IMG/VR virus record: IMGVR_UViG_3300032246_002701
Coordinates: 1-64,000 of that record
Reading direction: 5' to 3' (one strand)
Length of the DNA stretch: 64,000 nucleotides
Origin: a virus
Numbering within the stretch: the stretch's first letter is position 1; every line of letters starts with the position of its first letter. The notes beneath the pieces were generated by a model. The model worked only from the letters and a program-made list of their open reading frames with translations, made no database searches and was not told the DNA's origin. A program made the translations under genes and the position numbers. This document shows, in pieces, positions 57,055 to 64,000 of the stretch.

Positions 57055-58371
57055 TTATATGAACAAACTCATAAATCCATCTACTTTTTCTCCAATATAA
57101 CTAATTTGTTCCGGAGTAATTACCGGACTAGTTCCATGGAAATAGGTGTTAGTCATTACCTGAGTGGCTACGGGAAAATTATTCTTAGCATCCTGCGGAT
57201 TCATAATATGACTATATGCAGGTTGCAGCATAATATTACCAGCAAAATAAGGCCTAGTCTGAATTAAGTTTTCTTCTAGATAGTCTACAATTTCACTGCG
57301 AGTAAATGGTGCATCTTTTCTAATAGTTAGCGGAAAAGCAAACCAACTAGGATCACTCTTGGCCTGCGCTCGTGGCAGGTGAAAAAACTCTTCATACTTG
57401 CTGTAGATATCAAATAACAACTGATAGTTTCTACGACGCAGAGCATGAATGGCGGGCAGTTTTTCTAGTTGATGTAAGCCCATAGCACTTTGAATTTCGA
57501 TGGGTTTAAGGTTAAACCCGATCTCATCATAGACATACTTGTGATCAAATATTTCTCCGGGCATGGTGGGAATCCATTCCTGGAATCGTTTGCCGCAGGT
57601 TCCGCATTTAAGTTTATTGGCTTCGGGTCCCACGCAATAACAACCTCGACCCCATTCTCTAAAACTACGAAGAATGATTTCTTGTTCGTAAGTATTACAG
57701 GCTACGAACCCCCCTTCTCCCATAGTCATATGATGTGCAGGGTAGAAACTGCAAGAAGCCATTTCTCCGAAACTGCCCAGCGGTTTCCCATCATAGGTAC
57801 TACCTAGCGCATCACAGCAATCCTCGAGCAGAACAATGTTGTACTTGTTAACCAACTCCATAACCTGATCCATATTAGGCGGATTACCTAGAACATGGGC
57901 AAATGTCATAACTCGAATATCATGCTCTTTGATTAGATCCTCTGCTTTGGTAAGATCTAGATTAAGTGTATCTAATTCAATATCCAAGAACACCGGTTCA
58001 AAGCCCAATTGAAGAGTAGGATTCAGTGTAGTAGGAAATCCTGCAATAGGCATCAATACTTTAGTTCCTTTCGGAAAATGATGTCCTCGCTTACTGGTTA
58101 AACTAGCCAGCATGAGTAGATTACTAGAACTACCTGAATTAGTTAAGATGCCATTTTCCTTACCGAATTGTTTAGGAAAGGCTCTTTCGAATTTAAGGCT
58201 CTTATCTCCCATAACTAGCCATCCGCCTAGCAGGCTTTCGGCAGCAGATACAAATTCATCGGAATTAAAATACGGGCCGGCATAGTTTACAAAGTCTTTT
58301 CCAGCCACCCAGGTTTTAGACGATTGCTTTTCTTCAATATATTGTTTAATTTGATCTAATATTTCTTTCAC
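57055..58371 (-). CDS. RfbH/E1-like NDP-4-keto-6-deoxyhexose 3-dehydrase
   Basis: 438-residue DegT/DnrJ/EryC1-fold enzyme. In [14 protein letters not shown] near 220-233 the PLP lysine is replaced by His, the hallmark of E1/RfbH 3-dehydrases. [10 protein letters not shown] followed by CGTCGKRF near 251-275 gives the four Cys for the [2Fe-2S] cluster, also E1-specific. It removes the C-3 hydroxyl of CDP-4-keto-6-deoxyglucose in making 3,6-dideoxy sugars. The partner reductase (E3) is not seen in this window. GTG start; 3 bases downstream of the GT34 gene. Confidence 0.88.
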   Translation of the reverse strand: MKEILDQIKQYIEEKQSSKTWVAGKDFVNYAGPYFNSDEFVSAAESLLGGWLVMGDKSLKFERAFPKQFGKENGILTNSGSSSNLLMLASLTSKRGHHFPKGTKVLMPIAGFPTTLNPTLQLGFEPVFLDIELDTLNLDLTKAEDLIKEHDIRVMTFAHVLGNPPNMDQVMELVNKYNIVLLEDCCDALGSTYDGKPLGSFGEMASCSFYPAHHMTMGEGGFVACNTYEQEIILRSFREWGRGCYCVGPEANKLKCGTCGKRFQEWIPTMPGEIFDHKYVYDEIGFNLKPIEIQSAMGLHQLEKLPAIHALRRRNYQLLFDIYSKYEEFFHLPRAQAKSDPSWFAFPLTIRKDAPFTRSEIVDYLEENLIQTRPYFAGNIMLQPAYSHIMNPQDAKNNFPVATQVMTNTYFHGTSPVITPEQISYIGEKVDGFMSLFI

Positions 58372-58374
58372 GAT

Positions 58375-59088
58375 TTATTCCATAATATGTGGTAAAAATG
58401 CATTATACAATTGTATTCGAACATCTATAGATGTAGCAGGCCAATGTATTAACCAATCGCCCGGATGCCAGTTCCCATCTACCCCAAGTGTATCTCTTTG
58501 ATCGGTGTAATTATATAATTTATAATAAAAACTATTCATGAACCTCTGAGGCATCACTTTAACTACAGATTGATATTTTTCACAAACCTGTAATAGCGGA
58601 GATTTAACCCAATCCGGTGATGCTGTTACAGGAAGACCTAGAGACAGTGCAATAGCACGTTGTTCAGTATCCCAATGTTTTAAGCACTCTTGTTCTATAG
58701 ATAGTACATCATCTAAAAATTCTAGAGCCTCCGGACTGTTTCTTATCAAAATGCTATCAGCATTAATGCCATTAACATCAACACAAATTATAACATGATA
58801 ATTGTTATCTATGCGATCTTCAATTCGAACTGCAAAGTTAGTAATCATGGTATCGGTGCCAGTCCACCATATCCAATCATACTCCGGATGTTTGGCTAAT
58901 ACTTCTTTGGCTATATACAATTTTTCAAACCCGGTCATTAGACCATTGGCTTGCTTACTGGTCCAATTGTTTGTTTTTGCATGAGTTGCATATCCATGTC
59001 TTGCTGCATACTTCAATTTGTTTTGATTCCAGGTGAGATCTGCTAATCTCTGGTAACCTTCATCATGATGAGTTATTAGTGCGTACAT
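58375..59088 (-). CDS. GT34-like glycosyltransferase
   Basis: 237 residues similar to the galactosyl transferase GMA12/MNN10 family: MYALITHHDEGYQRLA at the start, EYDWIWWTGTDTMITNF near 67-83 with a DxD-like TDT metal motif, and GDWLIHWPA near 215-223. It likely adds a hexose to the surface glycan. TAATG overlap with the upstream bifunctional transferase gene. Confidence 0.8.
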   Translation of the reverse strand: MYALITHHDEGYQRLADLTWNQNKLKYAARHGYATHAKTNNWTSKQANGLMTGFEKLYIAKEVLAKHPEYDWIWWTGTDTMITNFAVRIEDRIDNNYHVIICVDVNGINADSILIRNSPEALEFLDDVLSIEQECLKHWDTEQRAIALSLGLPVTASPDWVKSPLLQVCEKYQSVVKVMPQRFMNSFYYKLYNYTDQRDTLGVDGNWHPGDWLIHWPATSIDVRIQLYNAFLPHIME

Positions 59089-60758
59089 TAGAAATAAAAT
59101 CCATTAATTCTAGGAAACCATGTATCCCCGTACCCGCCGTGCGGAGTTTTTGTATATTCATAATCAGATCTTATCTCACACCAATAGGTTTTACCAAGAC
59201 CGATTGCTATACTTAATGCCGAACTTTGATTTCCGATAAATTGTTCACACCCTTGAATAATTCTTGCCAGTTCGAGAAGATCTTCTGTCTTGTGATAAGC
59301 AACTTTTATTTTAAAAGATTCTTCAAACTCAGAATGTTCTTTTTCAGTACCGACAAACAATCCATAATCTGCAAGACCATTCTTAATAAAGTCATTCCAT
59401 CCTGTACCAGAAGCACCATATAGATGACGTTCAGTTCGATTGATTATAATCGACTTGCCTGGAATTCTAATAGGGTCCACTGGAGTTAACCAAGGCTCAA
59501 ACAATAGCTTTTTTCTAAGTTCCGGTTCGTGGATGTTCATACCTTGAGTAAGAGCATAACATTCAGTTTGATTACCTTGCCACCCATTGATCATATGAAA
59601 TTTGTAATGATCACTGAAATCATAATCCAAATGTTCGTCCTTCCATAATGATACATTGTCGAAATAATCTTGTGCCTTTAGCAGAGGTTCGATCATATCA
59701 TAATCTTGTTGGGTATATCTTCCTTTGGCAGGACCTGCATCCTTCCAACCTAGAACATTCTGTGCAAAATCGTCGAGTGCATTTAATTTAACATATAAAT
59801 TACCTCCCCCTAAAATTTTCATTAGACAAAGGCTGTATATTGTGTCCCCAAATGTACCTATTGTGTAAAAGTTTGATTTCTTCATTTTTTTCCGATTATT
59901 AAGCGTATATTTTAAAATACTCGGATCAGGTTTGCAAGAGATATCTTGCCCATGATCAGCACTACGAACAACTTTTCCTAAATCTTTTTCATAATGATAC
60001 ACCCCAGGTCTTCTGTACCCGTTTCTTATTTTTTCCCACAAAGGATCAAAATGTCTTTCTATAGCATCCCAATCAGGATTTCCAGGATATGGCGGTTTAA
60101 ATTTAGCAAATCTAGTTATACATTTTGGATTAGAAACAATTTTGTATCCTGCTTGATCGATTTTTTGACCAAGCCAACCTGGTACAACTCTAGAACTCCA
60201 TTCGATATCGTCTTCTTGCCCGAACAGTAGATTTTCGTTCATCGGTTGTTCTATCATGACTGATCTACGTGCCACCCAAAAAGATCCTTGTATAGCCATA
60301 TAGGGAATAAAACAATCAATATCCCAGGGTATAACCATAGCAAATGGGAGTTCTGGATATCCCGGTATCGGTCCGGCGCGCCATCCATTGCACCGTTGTC
60401 CACCTTGTTCAGGTAGAGAAAATGTCTGCTGTACACAAATATCCCAATCGGTTCCAAATTTTTCGAACTCATAATACCAATCCGGGTCAAATATATAATA
60501 GTCATGCATTATTACAACAATTTCATATTGGCTAGCTTGTACTCCTAAATTCTTTTTTCTAGTTAACCAAGGAGAAGGCTTTTGTGTTTCATCAAATGGA
60601 ATATGGATTGTGTTTTTTCGGTTGATCGTTGTTGTTAATCCGCCTACAATGATAATTTCATACTGTGGTATATTTGTTTGTTCGATGCTGTCTACCACTC
60701 GTAATAGGTTAGTGTCATCAGTACCTGACGTGGAAATTATAAAAGAAATGCCTGTCAT
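59088..60758 (-). CDS. Bifunctional GT2 / GT9-like glycosyltransferase
   Basis: 556 residues. The N-terminal ~250 are a GT2 (GT-A) domain: ISFIISTSGTDDTNLLRVV near 3-21, YEIVVIMHDYYIF near 79-91, and LLFGQEDDIEWSSR near 178-191 (ED acid/base region). From about 300, IGTFGDTIYSLCLMK and the end FIGNQSSALSIAIGLGK near 511-527 resemble the GT9 (ADP-heptose-type) fold. The fusion of two transferases suggests successive sugar additions. ATG preferred over a TTG one codon earlier. Confidence 0.75.
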   Translation of the reverse strand: MTGISFIISTSGTDDTNLLRVVDSIEQTNIPQYEIIIVGGLTTTINRKNTIHIPFDETQKPSPWLTRKKNLGVQASQYEIVVIMHDYYIFDPDWYYEFEKFGTDWDICVQQTFSLPEQGGQRCNGWRAGPIPGYPELPFAMVIPWDIDCFIPYMAIQGSFWVARRSVMIEQPMNENLLFGQEDDIEWSSRVVPGWLGQKIDQAGYKIVSNPKCITRFAKFKPPYPGNPDWDAIERHFDPLWEKIRNGYRRPGVYHYEKDLGKVVRSADHGQDISCKPDPSILKYTLNNRKKMKKSNFYTIGTFGDTIYSLCLMKILGGGNLYVKLNALDDFAQNVLGWKDAGPAKGRYTQQDYDMIEPLLKAQDYFDNVSLWKDEHLDYDFSDHYKFHMINGWQGNQTECYALTQGMNIHEPELRKKLLFEPWLTPVDPIRIPGKSIIINRTERHLYGASGTGWNDFIKNGLADYGLFVGTEKEHSEFEESFKIKVAYHKTEDLLELARIIQGCEQFIGNQSSALSIAIGLGKTYWCEIRSDYEYTKTPHGGYGDTWFPRINGFYF

Positions 60759-60767
60759 CAATTGTCC

Positions 60768-60807
60768 CTATAAATAATAATATTAGTATTTAATTCTTAA
60801 TTTATAG
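60768..60807 (+). promoter_or_regulatory. Late promoter overlapping an 8-bp inverted repeat
   Basis: CTATAAAT (60768-60775) pairs perfectly with ATTTATAG (60800-60807), which lies just before the ATG at 60811. TATAAATA at 60769-60776 lies in the 5' arm. Confidence 0.55.
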
Positions 60808-60810
60808 CAC

Positions 60811-61929
60811 ATGGAAATAATTCAACGTAACCAATGTTTAATCACCGGCAAAAGAGATATAGAACATATCTACACATTTAACCATTTTCCAATTTACATG
60901 GGTTGCACAGATAACCTAGACCCTAGTTCAGATTTGTTTGCTGATATGAAATGGGGATTTTCTCAAAGCTCAGGTAACGTACAACTAATGGAATTAATAA
61001 AACCAGATGTCTTGTATAGCCAACATCATAATTCCGGAACCATCGGTGAAATATGGCGACAACATCATAGAAAGTTTTACGAATTTATTAGTAAGCACGG
61101 GTGTTCAAGTGCTTTAGAAATTGGTGGTGCTACCGGTTCATTAGCCAATTTATTTTTAGAAAATCAAAAAAATATTAGCTGGACTGTTATAGAACCTTCT
61201 TTAAAATTATCAATCAAAGATCCAAGAATTACCTGCATACAGGGATTTTTTGAAGATTATAATTTTAACTCTACATTCGACGCCGTAGTACATTCGCATC
61301 TTTTTGAGCATGTATATGATCCTATTAAATTCCTACTAAAAGTAAGAAGTTTATTAAAAACAGGAGACAGTCAGTTTATCGCATTACCAAACATGCAGCA
61401 TTGGCTAGCAGAAGGATATAACAGCACGCTGACTTTTGAGCATACATATTATGTAGACGAAAAAGTATTAGAAGCATTGTTAGCAAATGCAGGATTCGTT
61501 ATAGCAGATAAAGTTGTGGAACCACATTCCATATTTGTTAGATGTATCAAAGTGGACGAGACAACTTTATCTGCTGCTCCTAGACTTGATTATGTTAAAG
61601 ATGAATTTATAAAATATACAAATAGAATGAAACAAGATGTTGCTACCATCAACACCAATATTAAAAATAATAATATTTTTTTGTTTGGAGCACACGTATT
61701 CTCTCAAACATTGTTAAATCTCGGCATTAATGAAACTCAAGTTTTAAGTATCCTAGATAACGATCCTAAAAAACAAAACAAGAGATTGTATGGTACAAAC
61801 CTTATTGTAAAATCTCCTAACTGTCTAGAAGGTCTACCCAGTCCGATTATTGTGGTTAGGTCAGGCATTTACACAGACGAAATTAAACAGGGAATCCTGA
61901 AAATTAATCCTACTGCAATTTTTTATTAA
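60811..61929 (+). CDS. Deoxysugar C-methyltransferase-like protein
   Basis: 372 residues. A short N-terminal substrate domain (CLITGKRDIEHIYTF), a SAM domain with ALEIGGATGSLAN near 105-117 and VVHSHLFEHVYDP near 166-178, then a C-terminal domain IFLFGAHVFSQTLLNLGI near 289-306 with ILDNDPKKQNKRLYG near 313-327. The last is the C-methyltransferase C-terminal fold of NovU/TylCIII-like enzymes. It may branch or methylate an NDP-sugar. TAATG overlap with the nucleotidyltransferase. Confidence 0.8.
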   Translation: MEIIQRNQCLITGKRDIEHIYTFNHFPIYMGCTDNLDPSSDLFADMKWGFSQSSGNVQLMELIKPDVLYSQHHNSGTIGEIWRQHHRKFYEFISKHGCSSALEIGGATGSLANLFLENQKNISWTVIEPSLKLSIKDPRITCIQGFFEDYNFNSTFDAVVHSHLFEHVYDPIKFLLKVRSLLKTGDSQFIALPNMQHWLAEGYNSTLTFEHTYYVDEKVLEALLANAGFVIADKVVEPHSIFVRCIKVDETTLSAAPRLDYVKDEFIKYTNRMKQDVATINTNIKNNNIFLFGAHVFSQTLLNLGINETQVLSILDNDPKKQNKRLYGTNLIVKSPNCLEGLPSPIIVVRSGIYTDEIKQGILKINPTAIFY

Positions 61930-62651
61930 TGACTAAAATAAACATAATTATTCCAATGGCTGGGAAAGGCAGCAGATTTCCTAAAGACCAATATTTGCCT
62001 AAACCATTAATTGATGTCAACGGCAAACCTATGATTGTGCGAGCAATAGAAAGTCTCGATATAAAAGATGCACAATGGCATTTTATTATTCGCAAAGATA
62101 ATTTTACTGATGCTGTTAAAGATATTATATCTAAAGTTGTTGTTAATCCTAGATTTAGCGAAGTTGAAAAAACAACCGAAGGGCCTGCTTGTTCTGCGTT
62201 ATTGTTTAAAAAAGATATCAATAACGATCAAGAATTAGTCATTGCTAATTGTGATCAAATTATGGAATGGAACAGTAACTTGTTTTTTCATAATGTTCGA
62301 TTATACGACGGTGCGGTAGTAACTTATTATAGTGATACCGATAAAAATAGTTACGTAAAATTAGATCGAAAAGGTAATGCTGTACGATTTGCAGAAAAAG
62401 AAGTTATTAGTAACATTAGCCTTAATGGTGTACATTATTGGAAACAAGGCCGATATTTTGTCGACAGTGCAGAAAAAATGATCGCCGCTGATGATAGAGC
62501 TCTAAACGGCGAGTTCTACATTGCACCAACATATAATTATATGATCCATTCAGGTAAGGTAGTAGGAATACACCACATTCCTAATGAACAACATCACGCT
62601 GTCGGTGTTCCTATAGATTTAGAAAGATTTTTAAAATATGAAAACACATAA
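61929..62651 (+). CDS. Sugar-1-phosphate nucleotidyltransferase
   Basis: 240 residues: IIPMAGKGSRF at 7-17 (nucleotide loop), KPLIDVNGKPM near 25-35, VIANCDQIMEW near 98-108 with the metal Asp, and a short C-terminal domain. It would activate a sugar phosphate as an NDP-sugar, the entry step of this cluster. Which nucleotide it uses cannot be read from the sequence. It overlaps both neighbours. Confidence 0.85.
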   Translation: MTKINIIIPMAGKGSRFPKDQYLPKPLIDVNGKPMIVRAIESLDIKDAQWHFIIRKDNFTDAVKDIISKVVVNPRFSEVEKTTEGPACSALLFKKDINNDQELVIANCDQIMEWNSNLFFHNVRLYDGAVVTYYSDTDKNSYVKLDRKGNAVRFAEKEVISNISLNGVHYWKQGRYFVDSAEKMIAADDRALNGEFYIAPTYNYMIHSGKVVGIHHIPNEQHHAVGVPIDLERFLKYENT

Positions 62652-62961
62652 TTTAAATGAGTTTTGGCGAGGTTGGTTTATCGGGAACTTTGAACCATCA
62701 TTGTTGAAAACAGACCAATTTGAAGTCGGATTGTTAGCGCACCATAAGGGAGAAGCATGGCCTAAGCATTATCATGCTAGGCACACTGAATATAATCTTC
62801 TTGTTAAAGGTCAAATGAATATTTGCGGACAAATAATTAATTCTGGTGAGATTTTTGTTTTAGAACCAAATGAAATTGCTGATCCCGTATTCTTAGAAGA
62901 TTGTCTTGTTCTCTGCATCAAACAGCCTAGTGTACCAGGAGATAAACATGAAGTTCTTTAG
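62638..62961 (+). CDS. Cupin-domain protein
   Basis: 107 residues: WPKHYHARHTEYNLLVKGQM near 42-61 matches cupin motif 1 (three His and a Glu), and GEIFVLEPNEIADP near 71-84 motif 2. Small cupins in sugar clusters act as epimerases, isomerases or dioxygenases. It overlaps the RuBisCO-like gene by 14 bases, so the two may act together. Confidence 0.75.
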   Translation: MKTHNLNEFWRGWFIGNFEPSLLKTDQFEVGLLAHHKGEAWPKHYHARHTEYNLLVKGQMNICGQIINSGEIFVLEPNEIADPVFLEDCLVLCIKQPSVPGDKHEVL

Positions 62962-64000
62962 AAATAGGGACGAGATTAACAGCAACAAATATTACATTGC
63001 TACCTATAAAATGGCAAGTTCGGAAAATCTTCGAGAAGCCGCATGGAACTTGGCCATTGGACAAAGTGTAGGAAACCCTAGTGTTCGCAACGAATGGGAG
63101 ACCGACGAGTTATTCGAAAATCATAGTTGCCTTGTGGTTGGAGACGAAGATTTCTTAAAGCATCAAACAGAAGGTATTGTAGAAATTGCTTTTCCTGTGG
63201 TTAACACAGATTGGGAAACTGATGGTATCAGTCATCTGCTCTGCCAATTAATGGGCGGACACGTCGACATTGATATTATAACCAAATGCCGATTAGTTAA
63301 ATTAGAACTACCCGAGTCAGTGACTAAACATTTCTTAGGTCCGAAATTTGGTCTATCAGGGTTTAGAGCATTAACAGGACAATACGGCAAACCATTATTT
63401 GGCAGTATTGTAAAACCTAAGATTGGTATTACCCCAGAAGTATTGTTAGAAATGGTTAAGCAGATGGTTGACGGCGGAGTTGACTTCATCAAGGAAGATG
63501 AGATCATGGTCAATCCTGCTTGTGCTCCATTGGAACGCAGAGTAGACATAATTTCTAACTACCTGGCCAAACAAAGTCGTAAGATTGTATTCTGTCATAC
63601 CATTAATTGCGATCCGCATGTGTTAGTAGATCGTGTTAAACGTGTTCATGAACTAGGAGGTACAGGTGTTCACATTAACGTATTCAGCGGATTTGGATCT
63701 TATAACAGTATCCGTAAACTAGATCTACCATTGTATCTACATTATCAGAGCAGTGGCGCAAAGGTTACTACAGATAAGAATCACAGATTTAGTATTGCTT
63801 GGCCGGTAATGTGCCAATTGGCTACAATGATGGGAGCTGATACAATTCAAACAGGCATGGTCGGCGGTTACAGCAATGACGACCCGGAGGAAATCAAACA
63901 GTGTATTGACATACTTACGGCTGGAAATACGGTTCCTGCTCTTAGCTGCGGAATGCATCCCGGATTAGTTGATCGTGTTACCGAAATTGCCGGTATTGAT
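62948..64000 (+). CDS. RuBisCO-like protein (form IV), 3' end outside window
   Basis: 351 residues are visible and the frame is open at the window end. RuBisCO motifs: GSIVKPKIGI with the two catalytic Lys (156 and 158), GGVDFIKEDE with the carbamylated Lys182 and metal ligands Asp184/Glu185, LYLHYQ with His265, and SCGMH near 333. The phosphate-binding Arg after that His is Tyr266, and the loop-6 Lys region reads TGMVGGYS, so true carboxylase activity is unlikely. RuBisCO-like proteins act as enolases, isomerases or decarboxylases on sugar phosphates. Its place in a sugar cluster next to a cupin supports such a role. It starts inside the cupin gene. Confidence 0.88.
   Translation, partial: MKFFRNRDEINSNKYYIATYKMASSENLREAAWNLAIGQSVGNPSVRNEWETDELFENHSCLVVGDEDFLKHQTEGIVEIAFPVVNTDWETDGISHLLCQLMGGHVDIDIITKCRLVKLELPESVTKHFLGPKFGLSGFRALTGQYGKPLFGSIVKPKIGITPEVLLEMVKQMVDGGVDFIKEDEIMVNPACAPLERRVDIISNYLAKQSRKIVFCHTINCDPHVLVDRVKRVHELGGTGVHINVFSGFGSYNSIRKLDLPLYLHYQSSGAKVTTDKNHRFSIAWPVMCQLATMMGADTIQTGMVGGYSNDDPEEIKQCIDILTAGNTVPALSCGMHPGLVDRVTEIAGID

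Noticed and set aside
62948-64000. A carbon-fixing RuBisCO
   Set aside because: The Arg after the active-site His and the loop-6 Lys, both needed for carboxylation, are replaced, so only a RuBisCO-like protein can be claimed.

Overview
The window is AT-rich, densely packed DNA of a tailed phage of the T4-like (large marine myovirus) type. The evidence is short gaps with many ATGA/TAATG overlaps, repeated late-promoter motifs close to TATAAATA, virion structural genes, a phage-style nrdA/nrdB/glutaredoxin block broken up by homing endonucleases, a DexA-like exonuclease, ClpX, Hsp20, heme oxygenase and bS21. The host must be Gram-negative: the phage carries an outer-membrane porin, CsgG/CsgF curli export proteins and lipid-remodelling enzymes. 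A circularly permuted (two-piece) tmRNA gene points to an alphaproteobacterial-type lineage, although cyanobacteria and some betaproteobacteria also use this form. I cannot name the host.

Layout. 1-15.9 kb: an FkbM methyltransferase and a kinase/nucleotidyltransferase fusion, then structural and virion-associated genes (a large fibre-like protein, two HExxH proteins, a Lys/Ala-rich internal protein, a beta-helix tailspike), plus a secreted nuclease and a RecB-like nuclease. 15.9-22.6 kb: DNA precursor block in which NrdA is split by a GIY-YIG endonuclease and an HNH endonuclease sits in front of nrdB. 22.6-25.1 kb: a PAAR/M15 peptidase, a DUF2452 protein and a mosaic tmRNA locus (one complete permuted tmRNA with a readable tag, plus degenerate duplicated pieces). 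25.1-27.4 kb: a PlcP-like phosphoesterase and an Agt-like glycosyltransferase, a pair known from phosphate-starvation lipid remodelling. 27.5-34.4 kb: ClpX, bS21, exonuclease, a YbaN-like membrane protein, Hsp20 behind a ROSE-like RNA thermometer candidate, ClpS, heme oxygenase and bilin reductase. 34.4-39 kb: a virion-type protein, TorF-like porin, TauD-like dioxygenase, rubrerythrin and rubredoxin, small lipoprotein. 39-45 kb: a curli-like operon (CsgF, CsgG, two curlin-repeat proteins, FecR-domain protein, CHASE2-adenylate cyclase). 45-64 kb: a long surface-sugar cluster on both strands with glycosyltransferases, NDP-sugar enzymes, a YerE-like TPP enzyme with an RfbH/E1-like dehydrase, a dehydroquinate-synthase-like cyclase, a desaturase, and a RuBisCO-like protein running off the window end.

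Three themes recur. First, the phage seems equipped to manage protein quality (tmRNA tag, ClpX with an intact ClpP-docking loop, ClpS, Hsp20). Second, it carries much machinery to change the host envelope (porin, amyloid export, lipid remodelling, glycans). Third, many late promoters lie inside inverted repeats whose 3' arm covers the ribosome-binding or start site, suggesting that read-through transcripts are kept silent and only late-initiated transcripts are translated, as known for some T4 genes.

No stretch longer than 300 bases lacks a gene except 24,582-25,132, which holds the tmRNA locus. All calls come from reading sequence only; no database search was run.
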